A DNA stretch of 64,000 nucleotides from assembly GCF_000158815.1 (NCBI RefSeq), contig NZ_GG657738.1:4101496-4165495 (forward strand), given 5' to 3'. The notes under the pieces were generated by a model, which saw only the letters and a program-made list of their open reading frames with translations, did not search any database and was not told the DNA's origin. Shown here piece after piece: positions 16,557 to 25,301 of the stretch (within the stretch, counting starts at the first letter, position 1; every line of letters begins with the position of its first letter). This DNA comes from Micromonospora sp. ATCC 39149. Its GTDB lineage: Bacteria > Actinomycetota > Actinomycetes > Mycobacteriales > Micromonosporaceae. Made by a program: the position numbers and the translations under genes.

Positions 16557-18350
16557 TCAAGCGGCAGGGGTGAGGGGAGCTGCCGTTGCCGGCGTGGCGG
16601 TGGCTGTTCGCAGGCGCGCGGTGTCGAGGTCTGTGCGCCAGCGGATGCGTGCGGATATCGCGCGGAGGAGTCGGTGTTCCAGCGGCGGTACGTCGGGGTC
16701 TTCGGGGCGGGCGAGTTCGAACTGGTACCGCTTCGACCCGTCCGCGTCGTCGTCGGCCGCCTGGTCGTGTTCCTCGGTGTCGGCCATGCCTCCGGCGAGG
16801 ATCGCGCGCACCCAGGCGCGGTTGTCTGCGCGGTGGTCGGCGAGGGTCTTGCCGGACCACTGGCGGGAGACGAGGACGCGGCGGCCGGTGAAGCCGAGGG
16901 TGGAGCGTTGGTGGACCTTCCCGGTACACCGGCCAGGGGTCAAGCCCGCCTTGACGCCGTCGGGCTGGACGCCGTAGAGCAGCCAGTTGGCGCACGTCGG
17001 CGAGCACGGCAGGATCGACAGTTCCGCGTGGAGGCGGTCGAAGTGTGCCTTCTGTGCGTCGGAGCGGGGCTTGGCCTGGTCGGTCAGGTCCTTCGTGACG
17101 TACTTCGTCACGTACCGGATGGAGCGTTCCGCGTCGCGGGTGCCCTGCTCGATGCCCCGGGCGTCGATCCGGCCGAGGCGTGCCACGTACGCGGGTCGGC
17201 TGTCGGGTTCTTCGAGGGCGTCCAGAGCCTCACCCCAGGTGGGCAGCGGCTGCCGCGTCTTGGGGTCGACGTACGCCTGTCGGTCGACGTTCCACACGGG
17301 CGGCTTGTCGACCGGGTAGGCGAGGTGGTCGAAGGGTGGCCACCACACCTGGTGGTAGGTGGCGGCCGCGATCTGCTTGAGCAGTCGGCGCGGGAGGGTG
17401 CCCCGGATGGCGAAGTGCGCGTGTGGGGCAAGCCGGCGTTGCAGTTCCACCGCGCCCGCGTATTGGACGTTCCAGCCGGCGGCGCGGCGGACGTTCTGCC
17501 ACCACCGGTCCAGGACCCGGGCGAAGTGGATCGCATCCAGGGCCGCCCGCCGGTAGTCGTAGCCGGCCGGGTCGACGGGAGTACCGAGCACGTCGTCATG
17601 CGGGCCGTGTCGCTGTCCGCACTCGCACGGCGCGACGTAGGCCCCACGCCGTAGGTGGGAGTGCACGGGTCCGTGTGAGCCGAGGGTCAGCGTGATCAGC
17701 ATCGACGGCCGGTAGGTCTTGCCCGCCCTACCCGGGTAGGCGCGGCCGACGGTGCGCGGGTCGACGGGGAGCCGGGGCAGGTCGGGGGTGTCCTGCCGCC
17801 GCCGGGTGGACCGCTTGCGGCGTGGCCGCTCGTCGCGGTCTTTGGGGGTGAGGTGGCCGCGCAGGCTGGTTTCGCCGAGCGCTTCGTCCAGTTCGGCGAT
17901 GGCGGCGTCGATCTCGGCCACCTGGGCGGCCCGCTCGTCCGGGGTCATGGGCTGGTACTGGATTGCTTCGCGTTCGAACTCCAGATGCGCCCGGACGCGG
18001 ACCAGGGCGAGGACGTCCTCACCGGGCTTGTCGGGGCGGATGGTGGGTTCGTCGGTGAGGTGCCAGCCCTCGCGGATCTGCTGGATCCGTAGCCGCCGGC
18101 CCCGTTCGGCGCATGGCCTGCACTTCGCGGCGAGGGTGGCCCCGCAGGGGACTTCGACGACTTCGGTGAGGCCGGTGGTGGTGTCGGTGCGGCGTAGGGC
18201 GAGGGGGCGGACGCAGACGCCGTGTTGCTCGGCGAGCTGCTTGAGCGCGTCCTTGGCCAGGGGTTTGCGCATCCGGTCGGCCCGCGACCCCGGCCGAGGC
18301 CGCTGCACCTCGGCCGGAGTCGCGGTGGGCAGGGGTTCCTGTTGGGTCAC
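16557..18350 (-). CDS. RepSA-like replication initiator
   Basis: This 597-residue protein is the typical AICE rolling-circle initiator. A cysteine-rich region (CGATLAAKCRPCAERG) lies near residue 70. PHAHFAIRGTLPR (about residue 310) supplies the HUH metal-binding motif, and SIRYVTKYVTKDL (about residue 415) supplies the tyrosine that nicks the origin. The C-terminus is charged and helical. It should nick a double-strand origin on the excised circle to start replication. It overlaps the upstream SpdB-like gene by 4 bases, and xis follows about 20 bp downstream. Confidence 0.93.
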   Translation of the reverse strand: MTQQEPLPTATPAEVQRPRPGSRADRMRKPLAKDALKQLAEQHGVCVRPLALRRTDTTTGLTEVVEVPCGATLAAKCRPCAERGRRLRIQQIREGWHLTDEPTIRPDKPGEDVLALVRVRAHLEFEREAIQYQPMTPDERAAQVAEIDAAIAELDEALGETSLRGHLTPKDRDERPRRKRSTRRRQDTPDLPRLPVDPRTVGRAYPGRAGKTYRPSMLITLTLGSHGPVHSHLRRGAYVAPCECGQRHGPHDDVLGTPVDPAGYDYRRAALDAIHFARVLDRWWQNVRRAAGWNVQYAGAVELQRRLAPHAHFAIRGTLPRRLLKQIAAATYHQVWWPPFDHLAYPVDKPPVWNVDRQAYVDPKTRQPLPTWGEALDALEEPDSRPAYVARLGRIDARGIEQGTRDAERSIRYVTKYVTKDLTDQAKPRSDAQKAHFDRLHAELSILPCSPTCANWLLYGVQPDGVKAGLTPGRCTGKVHQRSTLGFTGRRVLVSRQWSGKTLADHRADNRAWVRAILAGGMADTEEHDQAADDDADGSKRYQFELARPEDPDVPPLEHRLLRAISARIRWRTDLDTARLRTATATPATAAPLTPAA

Positions 18351-18973
18351 TGGTCACGCTCCGAGCCGTACGGCGTGCCGTTACGGGGCGCGAAGGCCGC
18401 CGCAGGGACGGGCACCAGCCCCGGCCGCTGCACCGCCACGGGGCGGGCCGGGGCGACGGTGACGGCCTGGTCCTCATCCACGGCTTCGGTCACGGCGGCG
18501 GGCCGGTGGTCCTCGGTCGGGTCGTAGCCGGGTGGCACCTCACTCCAGCCGCCGGTGTCGGCCGGCTGGTCGACAGGCACCGCCAGGGTCGGGGTGGTCG
18601 AGAAGACGAGCTTGGACAGGCCGAGGAACGCCAGCGCAGGAACGGCCGACAGCAGCCAGCCCGACAGGCTCTCCCTCGCCACCGCGAGTTGCGCGGCGAG
18701 GGAGAGTGCGACGGCGCAGACGAGCAGGAACAGCGGGTATCCGACCGGGCCGCCGGTGCGGCGTCGCCGGCGGATGGTCAACAGCGCCGCCAGGGGCAGC
18801 AATTCGGAGATGGCGGCGTTGGCCCAGCCGAACCAGTCGCCGGTACCGGTGGGGGAGTTGGCCATGGTCCAGTCGTGGACGTGGGTGAACGACGCCGCGC
18901 CGGCCAGTCCGCCCACGGTGAGGACGATGAGCACCAGGACTACGCCCTCCACCCGGTCTGCGTTGGTCTTCAC
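18347..18973 (-). CDS. DUF2637 / SpdB-like plasmid spread protein
   Basis: This 208-residue protein has four membrane segments (residues about 9-30, 50-66, 78-97 and 106-124) followed by a proline-rich cytoplasmic tail ending AAAFAPRNGTPYG. DUF2637 proteins next to TraB in AICEs are thought to help intramycelial spread of the element. It overlaps both neighbours by 4 bases, so tra, spdB and rep are co-transcribed. A decayed relative of its C-terminal tail lies outside the element at about 39990-40200. Confidence 0.9.
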   Translation of the reverse strand: MKTNADRVEGVVLVLIVLTVGGLAGAASFTHVHDWTMANSPTGTGDWFGWANAAISELLPLAALLTIRRRRRTGGPVGYPLFLLVCAVALSLAAQLAVARESLSGWLLSAVPALAFLGLSKLVFSTTPTLAVPVDQPADTGGWSEVPPGYDPTEDHRPAAVTEAVDEDQAVTVAPARPVAVQRPGLVPVPAAAFAPRNGTPYGSERDQ

Positions 18974-20400
18974 GGGTTCACCCCCTCGCTGTTGTCGGTG
19001 TCGCTGGGGTGGCGGTAGTCGCGGCCGAGCTGCCGGATGTCGTCATCGGTGAGGTAGGCGAAGCGGACCCGGACGGGTTCGCGGACGCCGTCGAGGACCA
19101 CGAACCCCACCCCCGGGGCGGATTCGGGGATGCGGTCGCACAGCGCGCCCCGGTCGCGGGCAGCGTCGCCGAGGACCATGTCCACCTGTTCCGGCTCGGT
19201 CAGCCGCAGGCCGATGCGGGTGGGGAACAGGTCGCGGAACGGCAGCACGTCCTTACGCGGGTCCTGCAACGCGGCGACCACGTGCACGCCGACCGCCCGG
19301 CCCTGGGACAGCAGGAGGCCGAGGGCTTCCTTGATTCGGTCGCGGACCTTCCGATCGGTGATGTACGCGGTCAACGCGGCGAGTTCGTCGACGACCAGGA
19401 CGAGCAACGGGTCCTCCTGGGTCGGCACGTGCTGGCGGGTCACCCCGCGCAGGCGGGCTGCCCGCAGCCGCATGCGCTTCACGGCTTCTTCCAGGACGCC
19501 GGCCATGCTGTCGGGGTCGTCGTAGGCGAACCGGGCGAACAGCGGCACCCCGGCCGCCAACTCCATCCCGCCCTTCGGATCGAACGCCCACACCTCCACC
19601 AGCCCCGACCGGATCCCGGCGGCCAGCGACCGGATCAACGACCACAACACCGAACCCTTGCCCGACCCCGTCGCCCCCGCGATCAACACATGCGACCCCG
19701 ACAGGCGCAGCCGGTAGGTGTTGCCGTCCTCGTCGACGCCGAGGGCGAGCCCGTCCAGGTCCGGCACGTCGGCCACCGGCAGTGGTCCGACGATCTCGGC
19801 GAGGGGGTCGCGGCGTACGAGGCGCAGGACCACCCGATCCGGCCGGTTGGTGGAGCGTGCTTGGCCGGTGCGGAGGCGGAAGGCGTAGGCGAGGCGTTCC
19901 GCGGCCTGCCCCCAGTCATCCGGGATCTGCCCCGGCAACAGGCGGATGGTCAGTTCGTCGCCGTAACGGTCGCAGCGGACCCGTAGGAGTTGCGGCACGT
20001 AGCGGTCACCGGCGAACGCGGTCGCCAGCCCGCAGGTGGCCATCACCGACGCCCACCGACGCCGGTAGACGAACAGGGCGCGGACGCGGGCGACGAGCGG
20101 GTACCAGCCGAAGCGCAGCCATGACGACGGGTGCCACCGCCACCAGCCGAGACAGCCGGCGGCAACGGTCAGGACGACGCCGGCCAAGACTAGGCCCCCG
20201 AACTCCGCCCGGATCCACAGGGCGAGCGTGGTCGGGCCAGTCAGCCACCAGTACCGGACGGCGAGGACGGTGAGGCGGAACAGGCCCCGGGCCAGCCACC
20301 AGAACACCAGCAGCCAACCCGGAACCCGCCACGCCGGAAGGCGCACGTTCATCGGCGCCATGGGGATCTTGTCCCCGGGGATGACGTTGATCAGAGGCAC
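18970..20400 (-). CDS. TraB/FtsK-SpoIIIE-type DNA translocase
   Basis: This 476-residue protein has two or three N-terminal membrane segments (residues about 25-50 and 70-88), then the FtsK/SpoIIIE ATPase. Walker A is GATGSGKGSVLW (about residue 240) and Walker B is LLVLVVDELAALTAY. In actinomycetes one such hexameric pump moves double-stranded element DNA between mycelia, without a relaxase or type IV secretion system. It overlaps the upstream small gene by 10 bases and the SpdB-like gene by 4. Confidence 0.94.
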   Translation of the reverse strand: MPLINVIPGDKIPMAPMNVRLPAWRVPGWLLVFWWLARGLFRLTVLAVRYWWLTGPTTLALWIRAEFGGLVLAGVVLTVAAGCLGWWRWHPSSWLRFGWYPLVARVRALFVYRRRWASVMATCGLATAFAGDRYVPQLLRVRCDRYGDELTIRLLPGQIPDDWGQAAERLAYAFRLRTGQARSTNRPDRVVLRLVRRDPLAEIVGPLPVADVPDLDGLALGVDEDGNTYRLRLSGSHVLIAGATGSGKGSVLWSLIRSLAAGIRSGLVEVWAFDPKGGMELAAGVPLFARFAYDDPDSMAGVLEEAVKRMRLRAARLRGVTRQHVPTQEDPLLVLVVDELAALTAYITDRKVRDRIKEALGLLLSQGRAVGVHVVAALQDPRKDVLPFRDLFPTRIGLRLTEPEQVDMVLGDAARDRGALCDRIPESAPGVGFVVLDGVREPVRVRFAYLTDDDIRQLGRDYRHPSDTDNSEGVNP

Positions 20401-20690
20401 AGGTCACCACCCCGACCCGGACGCGCCAACGTCGAGATGCACGACCGGCAGGACATGCGGCGCAGGTCGAACCGACGCGGCTTGACCCACCGGCAGCACC
20501 AGGGACAGCGGATCGCGCACACCCGCCCGGAGGCCGGCGGTAGCCGCAGCGCCGACCGGAGGGTGGCTTCCGTCTCCCGGTAGGCGTGCCGCAGACCGAC
20601 CAGCCGGAAACGGGTGCGGGTGAGGGTGAGGGCCGCGCCGACGAGCAGGGGCACAGCAGCGATCAGGGCAGGGGGAACTACGGTGGGCAT
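20391..20690 (-). CDS. small membrane protein with Cys-rich tail
   Basis: This 99-residue protein starts at the ATG at 20690, preceded by GGAGGGCG. One hydrophobic segment (residues about 5-24, PPALIAAVPLLVGAALTLT) is followed by CAIRCPWCCRWVKPRRFDLRRMSCRSCIST, a set of cysteine pairs that could bind zinc. Small proteins of this kind often precede traB in AICEs; the role is unknown, but its position suggests a part in transfer. Confidence 0.75.
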   Translation of the reverse strand: MPTVVPPALIAAVPLLVGAALTLTRTRFRLVGLRHAYRETEATLRSALRLPPASGRVCAIRCPWCCRWVKPRRFDLRRMSCRSCISTLARPGRGGDLCL

Positions 20691-20787
20691 CACGCCCTCC
20701 TTCACCAGATGAGGGATGGCAGAGCGCGGGACGGGTCGGGACTCTTGGCGGGGAAACGACCCGCCCCGCGCGCACAACAGACAGCGG

Positions 20788-21216
20788 TCAGGCCGCCACC
20801 GAGCCGGGAACCGCCGACGCCGGACGGATCGCGGTCGCCCGCAGCGAGTACGCCATGCGGGAACGGCAGTCACCCGAGGACCGGCCCGGCTTGCACCGCT
20901 GCGAGTCCACGTAGGGAGTGAGGGTCAGACCCTCGAACTCCACCGCCGGCGGATACCCCGGCACCATCGACGGCGGCGGCACCGGCTGCTGCCCGGCAAC
21001 CACCTTGACCTTCACCTCCGTCGACCGACCGAACTTCCCCGCCTCCGGGTCCAGGTCCATCACCCGCACCACCCAGACCCGCTCCCCGGTGTCCTTGTCC
21101 CGCGCCTGGTTGTCCGCCTCACCCCGCCGCTCAAAGTCGATCTGCGGCGACACACCCAGGCAGAGCGCCCCGGCGGGGAACACGTACTCGGACGGGACCG
21201 GCACCTTCAACGTCAT
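20788..21216 (-). CDS. Pra-like activator of replication, integration and excision
   Basis: From the ATG at 21216 (MTLKVPVPSEYVFPAGALCLGVSPQIDFERR) the protein is 142 residues. The central motif ARDKDTGERVWVVRVMDLDPEA and the later VEFEGLTLTPYVDSQRC with RMAYSLRATAI match the actinobacterial family annotated as plasmid replication, integration and excision activator, named after pSAM2 Pra. Pra turns on the rep-xis-int genes. Two operator-like palindromes lie upstream (21261-21274 and 21300-21313), so the GntR repressor probably controls it, as KorSA controls pra in pSAM2. Confidence 0.88.
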   Translation of the reverse strand: MTLKVPVPSEYVFPAGALCLGVSPQIDFERRGEADNQARDKDTGERVWVVRVMDLDPEAGKFGRSTEVKVKVVAGQQPVPPPSMVPGYPPAVEFEGLTLTPYVDSQRCKPGRSSGDCRSRMAYSLRATAIRPASAVPGSVAA

Positions 21217-21260
21217 CGGAACCACGACGAGACCTCCAGTTCCACAAGGCAACTCGACTA

Positions 21261-21274
21261 GTTGACTTGTTAAG
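21261..21274. promoter_or_regulatory. GntR operator-like palindrome, site 1
   Basis: GTTGACTTGTTAAG is an imperfect palindrome of the form CTTGAC-TT-GTCAAG. It lies 45 bp upstream of the Pra-like start. Confidence 0.65.
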
Positions 21275-21299
21275 TTGGATTGAAGGTAGAGAGTGCCAA

Positions 21300-21313
21300 C
21301 TTGACTTGTCAAG
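21300..21313. promoter_or_regulatory. GntR operator-like palindrome, site 2
   Basis: CTTGACTTGTCAAG is a perfect palindrome (CTTGAC-TT-GTCAAG), 84 bp upstream of the Pra-like start and just after the GntR gene. Confidence 0.72.
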
Positions 21314-21330
21314 CGGCTAATCCGCTTTGC

Positions 21331-22062
21331 TCAGTCGAGCGGGTACACGTCTTCCAGGTCGTGCCGCGAGGCGGGAAGGAGCACGTCCACCGCGAGCAGC
21401 GGCGTGGCGCTGCGGTCGCAGATCACCAGGAGCACCGTCAGCACGGGATCGTTCTCGCGGACCTGCAACAGCTCGGCCTCTTCGGCGCTGGGCAACCGCG
21501 CCGAGATGCGTTCGGTCACGTGGTCGAACTTGAGCCGCTTGCGGGAGGCCACGTGCCGAAGCAGCCCCTCCGGCATCGCGTCTTCGGCTCCCACGCCAGT
21601 TCCTTCGGCCAGCTCGACGGACAGGAACGCCGTGCCCAGCTCCACCGGGCCGACTTCCTCAACCGTGATGAGCCGTCGACGCGCCACGACCGGTGTCCCC
21701 GGTTCCACGCCCAGGGCGACAGCCGCTCGCGGCGGAGCGGGAACGGTGCCGGCCGCCAGCAGCGTTGATCCGGCCCGTTCGTCGTCGTCGAGCAGGCCAT
21801 ACCGACGTTCCCGCGAGCGTTGCTCGGTGCCGCCAGGGCGGCCAAGGACGAACCGGCCCTTGCCCTGGCGACTCTCGATCCAGCCGCCCTGCCGCAGCAG
21901 ATCCAACGCCCGGACTACGACGGGCCGGGACGCGCGGAACTCGCGGATGAGTTCGGTTTCGCTGGGCAGCATCCCGCCTAGCGGGTAGGTGCCGTCCTCG
22001 ATGCGCTGTTGCACCGCGTTGACGATCACCACGTACTTCGGCGGCGCAACCTCGATCGGCAC
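21331..22062 (-). CDS. KorSA-like GntR-family repressor
   Basis: This 243-residue protein has an N-terminal GntR winged helix (VQQRIEDGTYPLGGMLPSETELIREFRASRPVVVRALDLLRQGGWIESRQGKGRFV) and a C-terminal UTRA ligand domain of the HutC type (residues about 90-243). In pSAM2 the GntR protein KorSA represses pra and its own gene and so keeps the element integrated. Here three copies of one palindrome flank the gene, two before the Pra-like gene and one before this gene, which fits autoregulation. Confidence 0.92.
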   Translation of the reverse strand: MPIEVAPPKYVVIVNAVQQRIEDGTYPLGGMLPSETELIREFRASRPVVVRALDLLRQGGWIESRQGKGRFVLGRPGGTEQRSRERRYGLLDDDERAGSTLLAAGTVPAPPRAAVALGVEPGTPVVARRRLITVEEVGPVELGTAFLSVELAEGTGVGAEDAMPEGLLRHVASRKRLKFDHVTERISARLPSAEEAELLQVRENDPVLTVLLVICDRSATPLLAVDVLLPASRHDLEDVYPLD

Positions 22063-22080
22063 CGTTCACCCCAGACGCAA

Positions 22081-22094
22081 CTTGGCTTGTCAAC
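22081..22094. promoter_or_regulatory. GntR operator-like palindrome, site 3
   Basis: CTTGGCTTGTCAAC matches the two palindromes at 21261 and 21300 with small changes. It lies 19 bp upstream of the GntR start, where it could allow autorepression. Confidence 0.65.
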
Positions 22095-22097
22095 AGG

Positions 22098-22394
22098 CTA
22101 TCTGCGCTGCTGATCTCCTGTCCATGCGCTGTCGCCGTCCCGACCCGGCCTCGGCGTGAACTGGCTTTGCCACTCCCGGAGAGCGTTCTTCAGCCGGGCG
22201 TTCTCTTCCCGAAGGCTGGCCTCAGCGGCGTCCCTGGCGATCAGTTCGTCGACGACGCGGCGCAGGAACGCGTAGACGTGTTCCTCGGCCAGGCCGCGCC
22301 GCCCGAACCCGGTACGCCGGAACCGCAGCCGCCGCACCTGCTCGGGGACCATCGGAGCCAGCCGCGAGGCCGCTCGAAAGACTCCCACCGCCAT
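22098..22394 (-). CDS. DivIVA-like small protein of the AICE
   Basis: From the ATG at 22394 (MAVGVFRAASRLAPMVPEQVRRLRFRRTGFGRRGLAEEHVYAFLRRV) the protein is 98 residues; an ATG at 22406 would add four. The stretch FRRTGFGRRGLAEEHVYAFLRRVVDEL has the pattern of the DivIVA N-terminal domain and is followed by a coiled coil (AEASLREENARLKNALREWQ). Such proteins recur beside the transfer genes of AICEs. It may target transfer functions to curved membrane or hyphal tips; this is inference. Confidence 0.75.
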   Translation of the reverse strand: MAVGVFRAASRLAPMVPEQVRRLRFRRTGFGRRGLAEEHVYAFLRRVVDELIARDAAEASLREENARLKNALREWQSQFTPRPGRDGDSAWTGDQQRR

Positions 22395-22423
22395 CGAACC
22401 TCCCATCGAGCCGCCGCCTGTGC

Positions 22424-22717
22424 TCACTGCCGCACGGCGTTCCTGGCCGTCGTACGTACCGCTGGTTTCCGGTCGGGTTGGCGTACCGCAGCGGGCGGCG
22501 GTGTGGCCCGTTGAAGGCCCGCCTTCTGGACGTAGATCTCCCGGCGGTCCAAGGCGTTGCCCTTCGGATCGAGGACGTACCCGGTCAGCCAAATCCACCC
22601 GTAGTAGGTCGGCTGATCGGGGACCTTGATGACTCGGAAAATCAACGCCCGGTCGCCGCCGAACTGCACCGACGCGTGCCGGTTGACGTACAGCACGTCT
22701 CCCGGCTTCGGAACCAT
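22424..22717 (-). CDS. conserved AICE hypothetical protein
   Basis: From the ATG at 22717 (MVPKPGDVLYVNRHASVQFGGDRALIFRVIKV) the protein is 97 residues. AGGGCAGG precedes the start. The compact beta-rich part with TYYGWIWLTGYVLD and REIYVQKAGLQ looks like a small barrel. Similar proteins are found beside korSA-like genes in other AICEs, but no function is known. It is 29 bp upstream of the DivIVA-like gene, so both are probably co-transcribed. Confidence 0.7.
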   Translation of the reverse strand: MVPKPGDVLYVNRHASVQFGGDRALIFRVIKVPDQPTYYGWIWLTGYVLDPKGNALDRREIYVQKAGLQRATPPPAAVRQPDRKPAVRTTARNAVRQ

Positions 22718-22872
22718 GACCGCCTGCCCTCCACGCGTCGGATGGCCGGGGCACCGAGGCGGGCGGGCATCCGAGCACGGCCGACACCGCGCTTCCACCA
22801 ACGCCCGCCCCGGGCCAACTCAGGACACGGCGAAACGCCGCGTGATCATCGGAGGGCCGGCGGCCGTCACCG

Positions 22873-23223
22873 TCAGGCGACGACCGCCAGCCCTGCCCAC
22901 TGCCCCTGTGCGCCGGTGCCAGCGCAGTCGGGACAGTCGCGCCGTTGCAGCCGGTTCGGGTCACCCGGTGCCCGGAGCGAGCGCCGAGGGCTGGCCATCT
23001 TCCAGCCCCGCCCCTCGCACGCGGGACACGCAGCTGGCGCGGACGGCGAGGACCGATGCGGCCCCCGCTGTGGGCGCGGCCCACCCACACACCGCACGAC
23101 CCGAACTCCGGTTTGCTCAGCGCCCCTCCTCGCCGAGCACCCCTCCCGGTGTCCACGTCGACGCGGCTGCCCATGGGCATCAGCGGGATGCACATGCACA
23201 ATTGCGGTGGGTGAGCCGTCCAT
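22873..23223 (-). CDS. possible zinc-finger-like small protein
   Basis: The C-terminal half holds two CxxC pairs, CPACEGRGW and CPDCAGTG, spaced about 30 residues apart, like the DnaJ-type zinc-binding pattern. The N-terminal half looks non-coding, so the true start is uncertain and may lie well inside the frame. It is the first minus-strand frame of the AICE backbone and is divergent from the HTH/TPR gene. Confidence 0.4.
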   Translation of the reverse strand: MDGSPTAIVHVHPADAHGQPRRRGHREGCSARRGAEQTGVRVVRCVGGPRPQRGPHRSSPSAPAACPACEGRGWKMASPRRSLRAPGDPNRLQRRDCPDCAGTGAQGQWAGLAVVA

Positions 23224-23374
23224 GTAGGAGAGACTGCCCGGGACCTACGGGACCGATCGAGGACCCGTACGTACACCTCTGGCGGACATCGAGCGGACAC
23301 CACGAGGACCTGCGTTGCCGCAAGGACCTCACCCGGGCGAGCGTGGAGACAGCCCATCAGGAAGGCGTAGACGG

Positions 23375-24514
23375 ATGGCACGAGAACGCCGCGAACCTCG
23401 CACGATGCTGGAGTACCTGATCCAGCAGAGCGACCGCACGTACGAGGAACTGGCCGACGAGTTTTCCCGGATGGACTCCCGGGCGGCGATCAGCGCCCGG
23501 CACCTCGGGCGGCTGGCACGCGGCGAACGCGACCTGGCCTCATCGACCCCCGCCACCCGGCGGGCACTACAGGCCATGTTCAGCAAGTCCATCGACGAAC
23601 TACAGCGCCCCTGGGCCTCCCACCAGATGACCCCCGCGCCGGAGCGACACCTTGTTGTCGACCCCACCGGCACCGGCCCGGAAAGGAACCTCCTCGCTAT
23701 GGCCGCACAACGCGCCCGCCAGTACGCCATGCTCGCCGCCGAGTCCACCAGCCCCGCCGCCATTGAACAGCTCGCCGAGGACGTGCAGCGCCTCGCGTTG
23801 GCCTACCCGCAACGACCTGTCAGCCACGTGCTGCCCGACCTGGTCGAGACACAGGACACCCTGTTCACCCTCCTCGAACGCCGCCAAGCGCCGAACCAGT
23901 CCAGGGACCTGCACTTCCTCGCCGGCATCACCAGCGGCCTACTCGCCAAGGTCTCCCACGACATGGCCGACCCCCACTCGGCCATGCTCCAGGCCCGCAC
24001 CGCCGTGCTCTGCGCCGAGCAGGCCGGACACCCCGGGCTACAGGCGTGGCTGCGCGGCCTGCAATCCCTGGTCGCCTACTGGGCCGGCCGCTACGCCGAG
24101 GCGGTCCGCTACGCCGAAGCCGGCCGCGAGTACGCCACCCAGGCCGGCGGCACCTCCGCCGTGTGGCTGCCCGCCAGCGCCGCCCGCGCCTACGCCGCAC
24201 TCGGCAACGCCGAGCAGGCCAAGGCCGCCATCACCGAGGCCGAGGACGCCTGGTCCCGCGTACGCCCCGACGAGATGGACGAGATGGGCGGCATCTGCAC
24301 CTTCAACCAGCCCCGCACCCTCTACTACGCCAGCGACGCCCTCGCCTGGCTCCCCGGCGAAGCCACCGCCACCGAGCGATACGCCCTGCGCGCCGCCCAG
24401 GCGTACGCCGACCCCAACGACCCCGCATGGGCGTCGCGACAGCGCTCACACGCAAACTGGCCATGTCCGCGTGGCAGCGCGACTGAACGCCGCCGCGACG
24501 CCCTGGCCCCGTGA
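23375..24514 (+). CDS. HTH protein with TPR-like repeats, C-terminus frameshifted
   Basis: From the ATG at 23375 (MARERREPRTMLEYLIQQSDRTYEELADEFSRM, preceded by GGAAGG) the protein is 379 residues. The N-terminus is an HTH of the actinobacterial XRE-like type, and residues about 110-350 form helical TPR-like repeats. After DPNDPAWAS the frame leaves the family pattern. The expected end reappears in other frames downstream (DQRINGII at about 24534 and RAGHAGDARDLI at about 24592), so the last 70 residues were lost by indels. It may be a regulator of the element, possibly impaired. Confidence 0.75.
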   Translation: MARERREPRTMLEYLIQQSDRTYEELADEFSRMDSRAAISARHLGRLARGERDLASSTPATRRALQAMFSKSIDELQRPWASHQMTPAPERHLVVDPTGTGPERNLLAMAAQRARQYAMLAAESTSPAAIEQLAEDVQRLALAYPQRPVSHVLPDLVETQDTLFTLLERRQAPNQSRDLHFLAGITSGLLAKVSHDMADPHSAMLQARTAVLCAEQAGHPGLQAWLRGLQSLVAYWAGRYAEAVRYAEAGREYATQAGGTSAVWLPASAARAYAALGNAEQAKAAITEAEDAWSRVRPDEMDEMGGICTFNQPRTLYYASDALAWLPGEATATERYALRAAQAYADPNDPAWASRQRSHANWPCPRGSATERRRDALAP

Positions 24515-24694
24515 CTCGGGCTGCCCGCCGACCAGCGCATCAACGGCATCATCCAACTCCGTTGCGCCGCGTCCACCAGGCCAATCACCCGCGCCGGCCA
24601 CGCAGGCGACGCCCGCGACCTCATAAAACGGCATCGAACACTTCAAAACACACCCCGAAAAAACGCCCTGCCTCGATAGGGCACGATCGGGACC

Positions 24695-25240
24695 ATGGAC
24701 CCGATCACCATCCCCGGCCGCGTCATCACCCTGCGCGACATGCGCTCCGATGACGCGGCCGACGCGTGGGCAATCGTCGGAGACGACCGCGTCACCCAAT
24801 GGCTCTCCTTCGACAGCCGGGACCAGGCCGCCGCCGTCGCCATGGTCGAAGGCACCATCCAACGCGCCCAGCACACCCCCCGCACCGAGTACTACCTAGC
24901 CGTCACCGACACGGACGACCGGATGATCGGGTTCGCGCGACTCGGCCTCACCGGCCACCAGGCCGCCAAACTCGGATACGCCATCAGCGCCGACCACTGG
25001 GGCCACGGCTACGCCACCGACGCCGCTCGCACCATCGTCGACTACGGCTTCCAGACGCTGAAACTCCACCGCATCACCGCAGCCATCGGCCCCGACAACG
25101 CTGCCTCCATCGCCGTTGCCGAAAGAGTCGGCATGCAGTACGAAGGCCGGCTACGCGACCACGTCTTCACCAACGGCGGATGGCGCGACTCCCTGCTCTA
25201 CTCCATCCTCACCCAGGAGTGGACCAGCAACGCCGGCTGA
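24695..25240 (+). CDS. GNAT-family N-acetyltransferase (RimJ/RimL type)
   Basis: This 181-residue protein begins MDPITIPGRVITLRDMRSDDAADAWAIVGDD. The acetyl-CoA-binding region is LGYAISADHWGHGYATDAARTIVDYGF, followed by RITAAIGPDNAASIAVAERVGMQYEGRLRDHV, the pattern of RimJ/RimL-like acetyltransferases. Substrates range from ribosomal protein N-termini to antibiotics. It is cargo on the AICE, after the HTH/TPR gene on the same strand. Confidence 0.92.
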   Translation: MDPITIPGRVITLRDMRSDDAADAWAIVGDDRVTQWLSFDSRDQAAAVAMVEGTIQRAQHTPRTEYYLAVTDTDDRMIGFARLGLTGHQAAKLGYAISADHWGHGYATDAARTIVDYGFQTLKLHRITAAIGPDNAASIAVAERVGMQYEGRLRDHVFTNGGWRDSLLYSILTQEWTSNAG

Positions 25241-25301
25241 CCGGCACCCGCAGGCATCCGGGTGCGACGGGGCCTGACTGGCCGCCGGTACTATCGCCGC
25301 C

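Noticed and set aside
16674..17654. 326-residue plus-strand open frame
   Set aside because: It is antisense to the replication initiator gene and has no family resemblance.
22098..23381. 427-residue open frame
   Set aside because: Only the last 98 codons (the DivIVA-like protein) look coding; the rest overlaps the genes at 22424 and 22873 in other frames.
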